A DNA stretch of 64,000 bases from Cohnella sp. CFH 77786. GTDB taxonomy: Bacteria; Bacillota; Bacilli; Paenibacillales; Paenibacillaceae. A program made the translations under genes and the position numbers. The stretch lies in contig NZ_WJIB01000004.1 in NCBI RefSeq assembly GCF_019400745.1, positions 310,001 to 374,000 on the forward strand. The letters run 5' to 3'. The first letter of the stretch is position 1; each line of letters starts with the position of its first letter. Below the pieces are notes generated by a model that ran no database searches, had not been told where the DNA came from, and was given only the letters and a program-made list of their open reading frames with translations. Below, piece after piece: positions 53,218 through 63,599 of this stretch.

Positions 53218-54039
53218 ATGAAAAACAAATGGATGAGAAATTCGATTCTGAATCTTGTGATCGGTTTGATCAGCATCATCGCCATAATCCCAATCTTGCT
53301 CATCGTCATTAATGCTTTTAAAACTTCTTATGAGGCAAGTTCGATGAACTTTAACTTGCCCGCTGAACTGCAATTCCAAAACTTCTCGACGGTTATCGAA
53401 AAGGGAAAGCTGGTTCATTCTTTCTTCAATAGCTTTGCTTATTCCAGTATTTCTTCTTTGTTTTGCATACTCTTCTCAGCTATGGCGGCTTATGTGCTGG
53501 CTCGTAATAAGACAAGGATAAATCGGGTTGTTTACTTGTTCATTCTCATGGGAATTGCATTGCCGATGAATTACTTCACCTTGATTGACGTGATGCAATG
53601 GACGGAACTCATAAACACAAGAGCAGGAATTATCGTTCTGTACATGGTAACGCAAATTCCGTTCAGCGTATTTATATTGTACGGATTTATTGGAGGCGTG
53701 CCGCGAGAGCTCGATGAGGCGGGAGTTATCGACGGGTGCGGGCCGAAACGCCTTTTCTTCTCGGTGATCTTTCCGATGCTGCAGCCGGCAGCGGTGACCG
53801 TCTTCATTTTATCTTTTTTAAATACGTGGAACGAATTTCTTTTGCCGCTCTACTATTTAAACAGCGCTCAAAAATGGCCGATGACCTTGGCGGTTTACAA
53901 TTTCTTCGGACAATTCCAACAGTCTTGGAATTTGGTGAGCGCGGATATTATCCTAACGATTCTTCCGGTCGTCATCCTCTATCTGTTAGGACAACGCTTC
54001 ATTATCGCCGGTATGACTAGCGGATCGGTAAAAGGTTAA
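53218..54039 (+). CDS. Sugar ABC transporter permease (MalG/UgpE type)
   Basis: 273 residues with six TM helices and the EAA loop ELDEAGVIDGCGPKRLFFSV. The end QRFIIAGMTSGSVKG is the family tail. It pairs with the preceding permease; an MsmX-like ATPase must come from elsewhere. Confidence 0.92.
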   Translation: MKNKWMRNSILNLVIGLISIIAIIPILLIVINAFKTSYEASSMNFNLPAELQFQNFSTVIEKGKLVHSFFNSFAYSSISSLFCILFSAMAAYVLARNKTRINRVVYLFILMGIALPMNYFTLIDVMQWTELINTRAGIIVLYMVTQIPFSVFILYGFIGGVPRELDEAGVIDGCGPKRLFFSVIFPMLQPAAVTVFILSFLNTWNEFLLPLYYLNSAQKWPMTLAVYNFFGQFQQSWNLVSADIILTILPVVILYLLGQRFIIAGMTSGSVKG

Positions 54040-54056
54040 CGAAAGAGGGGGATCCT

Positions 54057-56492
54057 GTGCAAATTATACAGAGCGTCTCGATGCAGGATGGTTTATGGCT
54101 CGAAACGACAGAAGGAATGCTGAAGCTGACTCCTTATTCGGATAAGATTATTCGAGTCCGTTTCACCAAGGAAGCGGAATTTAGCCATAAACCAAGTCTG
54201 ATGGTCGTTGAAACGAAAGGGGAGCCGGTTCCGTTTTCCTTTGAAGACAAGATCAATCATTTGGAATTTCGTACAACGGATCTCGTTATCAGAATGGATA
54301 AGCGTACAAGCGCTTTTACTTACTTGGATGCTAGCGGCAACCTCTTGGCGAAAGAGCCCGCCCGTGGGGGAAAGACGCTCGTACCGATCGATGTCGTCAA
54401 ATCGGTCTTTGACGGCAATGCCGTGCTGGAAGCGGGACAAGGAGCCGATGGACTTAGAGTCCGGGCGGATAAGATTACGAAGGTAATCGACAGAAAAGCT
54501 TACCATACGAAGCTAGAGTTTGAATGGGTTGAAGGCGAAGCCCTATATGGACTCGGCTCGCACGAAGAAGGCATGTTGAATTTGCGGGGACAACACCAAT
54601 TTCTCTATCAGCAAAATATGAAAGCGGTCATTCCCGTTCTCGTCTCGACGCAGGGATACGGTATTCTGATGGATAGCTATTCGTTGATGAAATTCCATGA
54701 CGATGCATTCGGCTCCTATTTGTCGACCGAGGTGGATGACGAGCTTGATTATTATTTTATATACGGACCGGAATTTGATGATATCGTGAAAGGGATAAGA
54801 TATATCACTGGCAAGGCGCCTATGCTGCCGAAATGGGCGTACGGTTACATTCAATCCAAGGAACGGTATCGATCGCAGCAAGAATTGATTGACACGGTAC
54901 GTGAATACCGTTCGCGCGGGTTGCCAATAGACTGCATCGTATTGGATTGGAAGTCCTGGACAGGAGAGCTTTGGGGGCAGAAGACATTGGATCCTGAACG
55001 CTTCCCCGATCCAAAGAAAATGATGGAGGAGCTGCACCGGCTTGATACGCGCCTCATGGTTTCCATTTGGCCGATTATGAATCCCAATAGCGACAATCAC
55101 AAAGAGATGGCGGAGCATAATTGCCTTCTAGGAAATCGCGCGAATTACGATGCGTTTCAGGAAAAAGCCCGGGAACTTTATTGGAAGCAAGCCAATGAGG
55201 GGTTGTTTTCTTATGACATTGACGCATGGTGGTGCGATTGTACCGAACCGTTCGAGGCCGATTGGAACGGCTCCGTCAAACTTGAACCGGAAGAACGGAT
55301 GCGTATTAATACAGAGGAAGCGAAGCTCTATTTGGATCCCGAATATATCAACGCGTATTCATTGCTCCATTCTCGCGGGATTTACGAAGGACAACGCAAA
55401 ACGACAGAAAGCAAACGCGTGGTTAACTTGACCCGTTCTGCCTATGCGGGTCAACATCGATACGGTACGATTACCTGGTCCGGCGATATTTCCGCGAATT
55501 GGGAAACGCTGCGCAAGCAAATACCCGATGCGCTCAATTTTTGCGCGACGGGATCACCCTATTGGACGATGGACATTGGGGGATTCTTTGTCCAAAACAA
55601 ACCTGATCTATGGTTTTGGAGCGGAGATTATAACGAAGGCGTTCAAGATTCGGGCTACCGTGAATTGTACGTGAGATGGTTTCAATATGGCACCTTTCTG
55701 CCCATGTTCCGATCCCATGGAACGGATACGCCCCGCGAAATCTGGCAATTCGGTGAGCCAGGCGAACCGTTCTACGATGCGCTTAACAACTTTCTATGCC
55801 TGAGATATCGATTAATGCCCTATATTTATTCTCTTGCGTTTCAAATTTACCATGATGATTACACGCTTCTACGAGCGCTGCCGTTCGATTTCCGGCACGA
55901 TCCTAGAACTTTCAACATCAAAGACCAATTCATGTTCGGTCCTGCCTTGCTCGTCAATCCCGTTACCGAGCCTATGTATTTCAATGTCGGGTCGCAACCT
56001 ATAGAAGGTGCGATAAAGACCAGAAAAGTTTATTTACCTGAAGGTTGTAAATGGTTTGATTTCTGGAATCATCGAGTTTACGATGGCGGTCAAACGTTGG
56101 AGTGTGACTCTCGTTTGGAGCGAATTCCATTGTTTGTTCGTTCGGGATCCATCCTGCCTATGGGGGATGAAATTCAATCTACGAATGATCGTTCTCGTGA
56201 TCAATTGTATGTTCGAGTGTATGCAGGTCAAAATGCGACTTTTGATTTCTACGAAGATGAAGGCGACAACTATAGTTATGAGAATGGCAATTACTCGATT
56301 ATGCGAATGCATTGGGACGATCAAAACCGAATTTTTTCGATTGAAGAAAGATTAGGTTCTTATCCGGGAATGATATCGCAACGGGAAGTCTTAGTTTTCA
56401 TATTTGATCCTCAAGATTTAGAGGAACAACAACATTCCAAGTATGCGGTAATTCGTTATACCGGGAGTTTCGTTGAAACGGTATTTGAATAG
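54057..56492 (+). CDS. Glycoside hydrolase family 31 (alpha-xylosidase/alpha-glucosidase)
   Basis: 811 residues, cytosolic (no signal). N-terminal beta domain about 1-230, then a TIM barrel. Nucleophile Asp in DAWWCDCTEPFEADW (about residue 392) and acid/base Asp in MFRSHGTDTPREIW (about 554). It cleaves alpha-linked xylose or glucose from imported oligosaccharides. Start GTG 54057 after GAGGGGG. Last gene of the ABC operon. Confidence 0.9.
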   Translation: MQIIQSVSMQDGLWLETTEGMLKLTPYSDKIIRVRFTKEAEFSHKPSLMVVETKGEPVPFSFEDKINHLEFRTTDLVIRMDKRTSAFTYLDASGNLLAKEPARGGKTLVPIDVVKSVFDGNAVLEAGQGADGLRVRADKITKVIDRKAYHTKLEFEWVEGEALYGLGSHEEGMLNLRGQHQFLYQQNMKAVIPVLVSTQGYGILMDSYSLMKFHDDAFGSYLSTEVDDELDYYFIYGPEFDDIVKGIRYITGKAPMLPKWAYGYIQSKERYRSQQELIDTVREYRSRGLPIDCIVLDWKSWTGELWGQKTLDPERFPDPKKMMEELHRLDTRLMVSIWPIMNPNSDNHKEMAEHNCLLGNRANYDAFQEKARELYWKQANEGLFSYDIDAWWCDCTEPFEADWNGSVKLEPEERMRINTEEAKLYLDPEYINAYSLLHSRGIYEGQRKTTESKRVVNLTRSAYAGQHRYGTITWSGDISANWETLRKQIPDALNFCATGSPYWTMDIGGFFVQNKPDLWFWSGDYNEGVQDSGYRELYVRWFQYGTFLPMFRSHGTDTPREIWQFGEPGEPFYDALNNFLCLRYRLMPYIYSLAFQIYHDDYTLLRALPFDFRHDPRTFNIKDQFMFGPALLVNPVTEPMYFNVGSQPIEGAIKTRKVYLPEGCKWFDFWNHRVYDGGQTLECDSRLERIPLFVRSGSILPMGDEIQSTNDRSRDQLYVRVYAGQNATFDFYEDEGDNYSYENGNYSIMRMHWDDQNRIFSIEERLGSYPGMISQREVLVFIFDPQDLEEQQHSKYAVIRYTGSFVETVFE

Positions 56493-56514
56493 GGGGGCGG
56501 GGAATGAAAACAGG

Positions 56515-56547
56515 AGCCCATCGCAGAAGTCCGATGGGCTTGTTTTT
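56515..56547 (+). terminator. Terminator of the ABC-GH31 operon
   Basis: AGCCCATCG - 8-nt loop - CGATGGGCT followed by TGTTTTT. Confidence 0.85.
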
Positions 56548-56560
56548 GCGGATCGAGGAG

Positions 56561-57181
56561 TTAGTCGGCGGTCGGGCCGTGAACGCCGGGACCGGTACTT
56601 TCTTTGAATCCTTCCAAGAATGCGCGAATAACCTCCGTAGTTTCATCCAGCGCGCTCGGTTTCAGGGACTCATTGGCAAGCCAGAGAGCCGTTTCGTTTA
56701 ACCCGCCCGAAATAAAGTGGGTCAGGGCATCGAGAGGAATCATGCGTAAGTGCCCTTGTTTCTGCATGATTCCAAGCTGCTCCCTCAATAAACGCATGGA
56801 GTGGTTCTTATCCATCTCTCTCCAAGTTTCCCAACCTAGAATCGCCGGGCCATCTATCAACATGATTCGCTTATTTCGCTCTTCAACAGCAGCCATAATG
56901 AATGCGCGGCAACCTAAGAAGAGCTGCTGCCACGAATCTTCGCTTGTCGAAGCTTCCCTCTCCACCCTTTCGGCAACCTCTCGCTGGACATCTTCCAGTA
57001 CAACCCGAAACAGTTCTTTCTTGTTGCGAAAATGATGATAAACCGCTCCACGCGTTAGATTCGCTTCATGAACGATCGATTCCAATACCGCTTTCGCATA
57101 GCCGTACACGGTAAAATGGGTTCTGGCGACTTCGATCAATTTACGTATCGTTTCCGTTGTCTCTGCTTTGCTTCTCCTCAT
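56561..57181 (-). CDS. TetR-family transcriptional repressor
   Basis: 206 residues. Helix-turn-helix: ARTHFTVYGYAKAVLESIVH, then LTRGAVYHHFRNKKELF. The C-terminal domain (IMLIDGPAILGWETWREMD) is of the TetR_C branch seen with detoxification genes. It follows the VOC-family gene by 47 bp; a strong palindrome upstream of that gene is its likely operator. Start 57181 (MRRSKAETT) or 57199. Confidence 0.88.
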   Translation of the reverse strand: MRRSKAETTETIRKLIEVARTHFTVYGYAKAVLESIVHEANLTRGAVYHHFRNKKELFRVVLEDVQREVAERVEREASTSEDSWQQLFLGCRAFIMAAVEERNKRIMLIDGPAILGWETWREMDKNHSMRLLREQLGIMQKQGHLRMIPLDALTHFISGGLNETALWLANESLKPSALDETTEVIRAFLEGFKESTGPGVHGPTAD

Positions 57182-57246
57182 GATCGGCAAGTTCTCCATT
57201 CATCAGACATGTATGCGCCCAAACGAGCTCATGAATGATTGTACCC

Positions 57247-57675
57247 TTATTTCCAGATCTCTTCGACATATTGGCTGTTGAAGTCACCGGTCGGAGGGAT
57301 GACGGTAATGACATCGATCAAGATCCCGTTGGGATCGGAAGTGATGAAATGCCGCTGTCCAAAATCCTCGCTCCGGATCTCAAGCTCGAGGGGAAGCTTG
57401 GCTCCCCGAATCAGACGTTCGTATTCCGCATCAACGTCGTCTACCTCAAAGTTAAGAATCAGTCCCTTTACTTTGGTTCGATAGGCGTCGGGAATGGTCG
57501 GATGGGCCGCGTCGAGAATAGCCAACTCGAACGGGATGTCGTTTGAGGACATTTTCAAGCTTACATACCAGTCCGCTTCGAACATCTTCTCGAATCCGAA
57601 ATGCTCCATATAAAATGCTGCCGTCGTAACAACTTGCTCTGTCAGAATGACGGGATAAAAACTGGATACTTTCAC
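57247..57675 (-). CDS. VOC-family (glyoxalase/bleomycin resistance-like) protein
   Basis: 142 residues with paired beta-alpha-beta modules: [58 protein letters not shown] and [15 protein letters not shown]. The family binds metals or traps small toxic ligands. First gene of the VOC-TetR pair. Confidence 0.85.
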   Translation of the reverse strand: MKVSSFYPVILTEQVVTTAAFYMEHFGFEKMFEADWYVSLKMSSNDIPFELAILDAAHPTIPDAYRTKVKGLILNFEVDDVDAEYERLIRGAKLPLELEIRSEDFGQRHFITSDPNGILIDVITVIPPTGDFNSQYVEEIWK

Positions 57676-57710
57676 ATCAACAACCCCTCTCAGTCAGGAT
57701 AGGTTTACTT

Positions 57711-57736
57711 TAACATACATACAGAATGTATGTAAA
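57711..57736. promoter_or_regulatory. Palindromic TetR operator
   Basis: ACATACAT-ACAGA-ATGTATGT, perfect 8-bp arms, resembling AcrR/QacR-type operators. It lies 38 bp upstream of the VOC gene. The gap 57737-58013 shows no gene. Confidence 0.75.
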
Positions 57737-58013
57737 TAGGGCTCGCGCGGCACATGGGGGTTTCCGCTTCCTTAAAGTTTGCGGCTCTTCGGACGCAGCG
57801 CCCACGAGGCGATATTGAGTGCGCATAGAAAAGCGGAAGGATTACATGGAACCCGCAATCGCCGTAATCGTTCGCAAACAAATCAGATAAAGCCGCACCC
57901 GTCATTAAAAAAAAATACCGGCATGAGCCCATACTTTAAGCCGAGGAAAACCCGGTCGGTCAAATCGACATTCGTGGCCGAAGATCCTCTCGTCCAAACG
58001 GCAAGTTATTCCT

Positions 58014-59009
58014 TTATTCCCTATAAACCAATTGCTTTCTCTCAGCGTCCCATCGCCATGTTAAATCTCCATGCAGCCACAGGCCACCGTACCACTCATT
58101 CATTCCCTTCACCTTCAGCCAGTCCTTTTCCCCTGCTGCTACTTCCATCCCTACCTCCGTTAACGCGACTTCGCAGTTTTCAAAAGGGGCAGCTTCCTTT
58201 CGATAATCAGGAACTGTATGAGGACCGCGGATCTCTAATAATGCATTCGGTTGTTCCGACATGCTCCTTAACCGATACCAAAATTCCAAATCACCCATTC
58301 CTAGCAAGCTTAAGCGGCTCCCGATCTCTTTAAACAGCTTGCGCGGGGTATCCACCCCATGCCGGACAAGCTCCAAGGTTGTCTGTTCTACGATTCCCAG
58401 CCCATTCCTTGCGGAAGGCAAACGGGATACATGCAGTTCAAGAGCCGCGTGAGCGAAGGGCAGCGCCGACGTGTCTTCATGCAAAATTGCAACATGCCTT
58501 ACTATATCCGGGGAAGCGTATGCGTCCCAGATTCTGCTGCCCGTCTTAAGCTCCTTCTGTCCGATCCTCTGCCACGCACCTGCCAATGTTTCCAACTGTT
58601 TGGTTGTAAGCTGGCCCAATCCTCGAAACAAATCAATCCCCGGGTAGTCGCCGATACATAGCAAATTTAGCTTTGTATGCCCAATTGACCGCCTTGAAAA
58701 CCAATTCAATAAATAGCATAACATGAGCTGATCAAACAAATCATGCTCGAACCAGAATACAATCTCGTCGTAATTACGGAAGTTTAGCAAAATCTGTTCT
58801 TGCGACTTATAATGGGTCAAATAATCATCTGCCGAAATCCCCAGGGTTCTCTCCAAATATTCCGCTCTAGGCGACCTCTGATGGAGCTCGTCCATCTCAA
58901 CGAATACCGGGCCGACCGGATACACTTCTCTCCAGACCAGGATATCTCCGCGAATATTCGCCTTTCTCAACTTAGCGCCGACAACATCTCCGTTGACGAT
59001 ATGGAGCAT
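58014..59009 (-). CDS. DUF1835 domain-containing protein
   Basis: 331 residues. The N-terminal DUF1835 part reads MLHIVNGDVVGAKLRKANI, with GDILVWREVYPVGPV and EIVFWFEHDLFDQLMLCYLL; the C-terminal region resembles the DUF3658 partner domain. The function is unknown. Start 59009 after GGGGGAG. Confidence 0.82.
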   Translation of the reverse strand: MLHIVNGDVVGAKLRKANIRGDILVWREVYPVGPVFVEMDELHQRSPRAEYLERTLGISADDYLTHYKSQEQILLNFRNYDEIVFWFEHDLFDQLMLCYLLNWFSRRSIGHTKLNLLCIGDYPGIDLFRGLGQLTTKQLETLAGAWQRIGQKELKTGSRIWDAYASPDIVRHVAILHEDTSALPFAHAALELHVSRLPSARNGLGIVEQTTLELVRHGVDTPRKLFKEIGSRLSLLGMGDLEFWYRLRSMSEQPNALLEIRGPHTVPDYRKEAAPFENCEVALTEVGMEVAAGEKDWLKVKGMNEWYGGLWLHGDLTWRWDAERKQLVYRE

Positions 59010-59189
59010 CGAAACTCCCCCTTCAGCGTTCCGTTCCAATATCGGAAAGATTCGATCTTCAACCGGTCATTCCCTGCCAATAATCCGGCCCCCATGGATT
59101 AGACAATAAAAAGAGTCAGCCTCATGCATCACGATAAGCCGACCCCATTAATTCCTTTTATTTTTTCTGCTCTTTATCGGCCTGAAACT

Positions 59190-59318
59190 CTACATCCATT
59201 CGAACGACAGCCCGGCGCTTTGCTCCGAAGCGGCCACCATGCTGACCGACTCATGCCCCGATACGCAGCCGCTTAACAGAACAAGCAAACTAACGGCACA
59301 TACTAGCATCTTTTTCAT
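59190..59318 (-). CDS. Mini-lipoprotein, possibly shortened by frameshift
   Basis: 42 residues: MKKMLVCAVSLLVLLSGC is a full lipoprotein signal with lipobox, then about 24 residues to TAG at 59190. GGAG lies 10 nt upstream. Another frame continues past this stop with VRMDVEFQADKEQKK and TAA, which looks like a natural Lys-rich end, so a frameshift may have shortened a somewhat longer lipoprotein. Confidence 0.5.
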   Translation of the reverse strand: MKKMLVCAVSLLVLLSGCVSGHESVSMVAASEQSAGLSFEWM

Positions 59319-59356
59319 CCGTCATTCACTCCAATTCCTTCGAAACATAAAGCCTT

Positions 59357-60226
59357 CTATCGGCTGATCTTCCACTCGGCCGCCGTTTCGGCAACGAATG
59401 CTTCGAAGGAAATCGGCTCCCGCATGAGGATTTCGCGCTGAAGCTCGAAATCGCGCTCCGTCGCCGCCAGGCCCTTCTCTTGGAAATACCGATACATGAT
59501 TTTCAAGTCGCGAGCCAACCATTCCGGGAGAACCATTCGCGCTTGTTCAAACCAGGCGTCCAAATCGTCCCCGCCATAACGGACTTCCTCTCCGAATATA
59601 CGGGTGTAAATGCTCGCAATCGATTCCCCCGTCAGCGGATCCGGACCGATGACCGGATACTCTTTGCCCTCATAGCCGTCCAGAAGCAGCGCATTCACGG
59701 CCGCCTCCGCGATATCTCTTGCGTCTACGCGATTCAATCCGATCGAACCGATCGGCTGTGGGTAAATTCGATAACCGAGTATCGCATCCCGAAACATGTA
59801 ATCATTCTGGTAGAAATTGTTCGGACGCAGAATGGTGTACTTGGCTCCCGACTGCCGAACCGCTTCTTCAATTGGAATCTTGCTTTTGAAATGGGGAATA
59901 TGCTTGGAGTCTTCCGGCATCGGTACCGATAAATACACGATTTTTTTGACGCCGGCTTTTTGAGCCGCTTCAACCGCAGCTAGGCCTTGAGCGGTTTCCG
60001 TGGGAGAGAGGGCATTTAATAAAAATACGGCATCCGCTTGATCAAAAGCCGTTACCAGCGTATCGGGCGATTCCAAATCTCCCGGATAAACGCTGACGGA
60101 TGCGGGCAACCGCTTCGCGGCATCGGCATTCCGGGTCAACACCCGAACCCCCGCCCCCCGCCGGACCAAATTTGCCGCGACTTGACTTCCTACCGTACCG
60201 GTACCGCCCAACACAAGTACATTCAT
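59357..60226 (-). CDS. NmrA-like NAD(P)-binding protein (atypical SDR)
   Basis: 289 residues. The Rossmann motif GGTGTVGSQVA at the start, KKIVYLSVPMPEDSK, ILRPNNFYQNDYMF and RVDARDIAEAAVNALL match NmrA/QOR2-like proteins, which act as redox sensors or quinone reductases. It is a single gene. Confidence 0.88.
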   Translation of the reverse strand: MNVLVLGGTGTVGSQVAANLVRRGAGVRVLTRNADAAKRLPASVSVYPGDLESPDTLVTAFDQADAVFLLNALSPTETAQGLAAVEAAQKAGVKKIVYLSVPMPEDSKHIPHFKSKIPIEEAVRQSGAKYTILRPNNFYQNDYMFRDAILGYRIYPQPIGSIGLNRVDARDIAEAAVNALLLDGYEGKEYPVIGPDPLTGESIASIYTRIFGEEVRYGGDDLDAWFEQARMVLPEWLARDLKIMYRYFQEKGLAATERDFELQREILMREPISFEAFVAETAAEWKISR

Positions 60227-60350
60227 CTTCAGCTCACCGCTCCTGTACCATCATTTTCTACTGACACTATCCAAATTTACAATGTATACAAATTGGGGCC
60301 TATCGAGTAAATAACGTATTTTCGGAGCTCGAATGACGTATTTTTAACGT

Positions 60351-60433
60351 AAGTAAAAACGACTTCGTCGTCCTCAAGGAACAGAGAATGTCGTTTTTAT
60401 CGAAGATCATTCAGAAATGAATTCTGAATGATA
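60351..60433. repeat. Dispersed intergenic repeat, copy 2
   Basis: Second copy of the element at 25283-25383. Here it ends in a perfect hairpin TCATTCAGAA-ATGAA-TTCTGAATGA. Confidence 0.7.
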
Positions 60434-60441
60434 AAAAAAAA

Positions 60442-60476
60442 CCGCTCATCCCCTTCTCCAATCGGGTGATGAGCGG
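60442..60476 (-). terminator. Terminator of the LuxR/MalT-type gene
   Basis: CCGCTCATC..CC / GG..GATGAGCGG followed on the minus strand by nine T. Confidence 0.85.
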
Positions 60477-60489
60477 CCTTCCGCATGAG

Positions 60490-63426
60490 CTAAGCTTTCA
60501 TCAAATATTTAACCAGCGAAGCTCTTGAGTTGATACCCAGACGCCGGTAGATGTTCTCCAGATGCGTGCTTACGGTACGCGGACTAATAACCAGAATCTC
60601 CGCGATTTCAATGTTCGTCAATCCTTCGGCCACCAGACGGGCAACATCCATTTCTCTCTTGCTTAATTCCGGTTCTTTGTTCGCAGCGCTCGCCGCGTTG
60701 GGCTTTGGCATGCGAATCCCCAGCTTTTTCATGAGGTCTTGCGTCATGTACAAATCATGTTCGGCATCCAGATGTTCGAATATCTCCATGCATTGAAGCA
60801 GGATGTTCTTGGCCGCTTCCGGATCTTCCTTCAGCATGATCGCACCGGAGACAAGCAAGGAGCGAGCATGTTCCAAGGGCATTCTCAGCTCCGCAAAGCA
60901 GCTCGCCGCTTCCTGGATGCGGATCAAAGAAGATTCCCGGTTCCCATACGCCAAATCGACTTTGCAATACAACCGCTGTCCCAGCGCCCAAGCGAAGAGG
61001 TTCTCTTCTTTCCTGCCGGCCAACAGCTCCTTGGCGGTTTCCAGCGCTCCTTCCCGGTCACCTGCACCCAGTTGAATTTCCCCCCACAAGGCAAGGTTAA
61101 ACCAAGGAAAGCAAACATAATGAGGTCTTGTTCGAGACATGGAAGCATAATAGCCTGCCGCGCTATCCGTACCCAGGGCAATCATCATCCCGACCGGGGC
61201 CATCATGTCCGCGATATGCCCATCTTTGGTTGGGAAAGCGGGGACTAGACGCATCATATCGTCCAGACACATCTGAGCGTCAGCGTATTTACCCATCCAA
61301 GCATAAACAAAACCCTTGGTAATATAAGCATAGATTAACGGACGGCCGACGTCGATTCTCTTGGCTTTAGAGAGGCTTAGATCGGCCTTGGAGGCGGCCA
61401 GCTTCCAATTGCCGCCTAAGAGATCCGCTTTGACCTGTATCCAATAGCTGCGGATCTCGTGTTCCAGAGCATGCATGCTTCCCGCAACTTCCAGGGCTTT
61501 CTGCGAATAGGTTCTGCTTAACTCGTACCTGCCGCAGAACGTAAAGTTTATCGAACTTAAGAAATATCCGCGAAACAGCGTTTCCTCTTCAACCTCCATC
61601 TTCTCCAGTCTTTCGATCAAATCCCGAACCTTATCCGGCTTATAATTCTCCAGATACACGCAGGATGTCCAATAATCGATTTCCGCTACGACCGCTTGAG
61701 CCGCAGCCCGAGGGGTTCCAATCAACTTGTGCACCGCTTGAATTTCCTCATAGATTTGGCAATATTCCTTGGACCTTTTGAGCCGGCTGAGGAACGTTAG
61801 ATTTGTATACAGAAGTTGATAACAGACTTCGGGGAAATCCTGCTGCCTTCTTGCGAGATTTAAGCCGTCTTCCAGATATTGAAGGGACTGGTCGATTTCC
61901 CCCGACTCCCAATAGATCACCGATAATAATCCATGCACCCGCGCGATTTCAACTTGATCATCATATTGAACGTACGTTCGAATGGCCTCCAAGCAATACC
62001 GCTCCGCTTCACTTCGCTCCCCCAGCATTCTATGGACTTCCCCCAAACGCTGAAGGAGCCGGGGAATTCGGCTTTTTTCCTCCGGCAGCTTGCTTGTTCG
62101 GATCAACCGGAGGACCGATTGATAATATTTTGCGGCAGAAGCGTAAGCGTGCAACCGATAGGCCCTCTCCGCCTCCTGGAGGAAGACGCGGATCGTTCGA
62201 ACGGGGTCCGCTTCCGCCCCCGCCCCCTCATACAGATGAGCCAAGTGCTCGGTGTCGTCAAACCCGATCTCTTCCGCAACCTCAATGTAATGCATATAGG
62301 CACGCCGCCGAACCATGATCGGAAGCTCTTCGTAAACGACATCCTTCGCTAGAGCATGATAGAAGCCGTAGTGGACCTCCGTATCTTGAATCTCTTCATA
62401 AATAAGCCCTGAAGTTTTGAGCCTTTGTATGGCGGCCAGAAAGTCATCTTCATTCATCTGCGTGAGGCGATGAAGAATCCGATGGGCCGCAGTCCCCTTG
62501 GACAGGGCCGCGTAGAGGAGCACTTTGTGATCCCCGCGATCGATCCGCCCGATACGGTCTTTCATCAACTCTTTGATTCGATAGGGAATCGCTTCGATCG
62601 ACGGGATGGAGAGCGTCCAATCCCCATCAGCCTTAGATAATACACCCGTTTCGAGCAAAGAATGAATCAATTCATCGATAAACAAAGGCACGCCCTCGGA
62701 ATGTTTCATGAGTAAGGGAATTAAGCCATCGGGCAACGCTGGTCCCAGCCGGTCTGTAAGCAGACGAGCAACTCCGCTTTCACTCAAGCGATGAAGACGG
62801 AATTCTTGAAAATACTCTTCTTTTCGCAACGATTGGATAAAGCCGTTTACAGGATGATTCACGGATAATCCAAACGTGTCGACGGTAAACACCAGCAGGA
62901 GAGGAAAGGTACTCATTCCGCGGCTCAAGTAGTGGAGAAATTCCAAGGAAGCAGGATCCGCGAAGTGCAGATCCTCCTGTACGATTACAAGCGGCTGATT
63001 TTCCGCCATTCGCTCTATGAGGCATACCAGGGACTCGAATAAACGCGTCTTCTCCAATGCGGGATCTCCTGCTCCCAGCGGCTCAGGAAGCGGGAATCGG
63101 CGCAACAGCTTGCCTAAGTCGGGCAGGTCCTTTGCCCACGCGGCTGCCTTCTCCGGATCTACACCGCGGAAACTCTGATTCAACATTTCAATCACCGGAG
63201 TATAGGCCGCATCTCCTCCGATAGAATAAGAGCGGCCAAGCATGATTTTGCATTGATGCTCACCGGCGATATTCATGATTTCCTGGGATAGCCGGGTTTT
63301 CCCGATACCTGGTTCACCCAGGATGGTAACGATAGCGCCTATTCCATCCTTCAGGTTGGCAAGGATCGCGGGAATTTGGTTGAAGTGCTTCTCCCTCTCG
63401 ACCATTGGTGAATTCTTCAAGATCAT
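60490..63426 (-). CDS. MalT-like AAA ATPase regulator with LuxR DNA-binding domain
   Basis: 978 residues. AAA-type ATPase at the N-terminus: Walker [14 protein letters not shown] (about 37-49), Walker B region [19 protein letters not shown]. The middle (380-850) is a helical TPR-like superhelix. The C-terminal LuxR domain (915-975): [20 protein letters not shown], then [20 protein letters not shown]. It is a LAL/STAND-type signalling ATPase that activates transcription on ligand binding. Divergent to the PEP-synthase-like gene at the right edge, a plausible target. Confidence 0.92.
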   Translation of the reverse strand: MILKNSPMVEREKHFNQIPAILANLKDGIGAIVTILGEPGIGKTRLSQEIMNIAGEHQCKIMLGRSYSIGGDAAYTPVIEMLNQSFRGVDPEKAAAWAKDLPDLGKLLRRFPLPEPLGAGDPALEKTRLFESLVCLIERMAENQPLVIVQEDLHFADPASLEFLHYLSRGMSTFPLLLVFTVDTFGLSVNHPVNGFIQSLRKEEYFQEFRLHRLSESGVARLLTDRLGPALPDGLIPLLMKHSEGVPLFIDELIHSLLETGVLSKADGDWTLSIPSIEAIPYRIKELMKDRIGRIDRGDHKVLLYAALSKGTAAHRILHRLTQMNEDDFLAAIQRLKTSGLIYEEIQDTEVHYGFYHALAKDVVYEELPIMVRRRAYMHYIEVAEEIGFDDTEHLAHLYEGAGAEADPVRTIRVFLQEAERAYRLHAYASAAKYYQSVLRLIRTSKLPEEKSRIPRLLQRLGEVHRMLGERSEAERYCLEAIRTYVQYDDQVEIARVHGLLSVIYWESGEIDQSLQYLEDGLNLARRQQDFPEVCYQLLYTNLTFLSRLKRSKEYCQIYEEIQAVHKLIGTPRAAAQAVVAEIDYWTSCVYLENYKPDKVRDLIERLEKMEVEEETLFRGYFLSSINFTFCGRYELSRTYSQKALEVAGSMHALEHEIRSYWIQVKADLLGGNWKLAASKADLSLSKAKRIDVGRPLIYAYITKGFVYAWMGKYADAQMCLDDMMRLVPAFPTKDGHIADMMAPVGMMIALGTDSAAGYYASMSRTRPHYVCFPWFNLALWGEIQLGAGDREGALETAKELLAGRKEENLFAWALGQRLYCKVDLAYGNRESSLIRIQEAASCFAELRMPLEHARSLLVSGAIMLKEDPEAAKNILLQCMEIFEHLDAEHDLYMTQDLMKKLGIRMPKPNAASAANKEPELSKREMDVARLVAEGLTNIEIAEILVISPRTVSTHLENIYRRLGINSRASLVKYLMKA

Positions 63427-63599
63427 GATTGGAAAACAACCCTTCTATGGGGACTCACGGTCAATCCTTATTTGAAGATATATTTTCTACGCGTTGCATG
63501 AATTGTCCTTTACCCTATATACGTAATTTTCCTGATAGCTGAACGACCGCCATTCACGTATGATGATCGTAGGAGAGGGTAAGTGAGGAGTGTTGGTTT

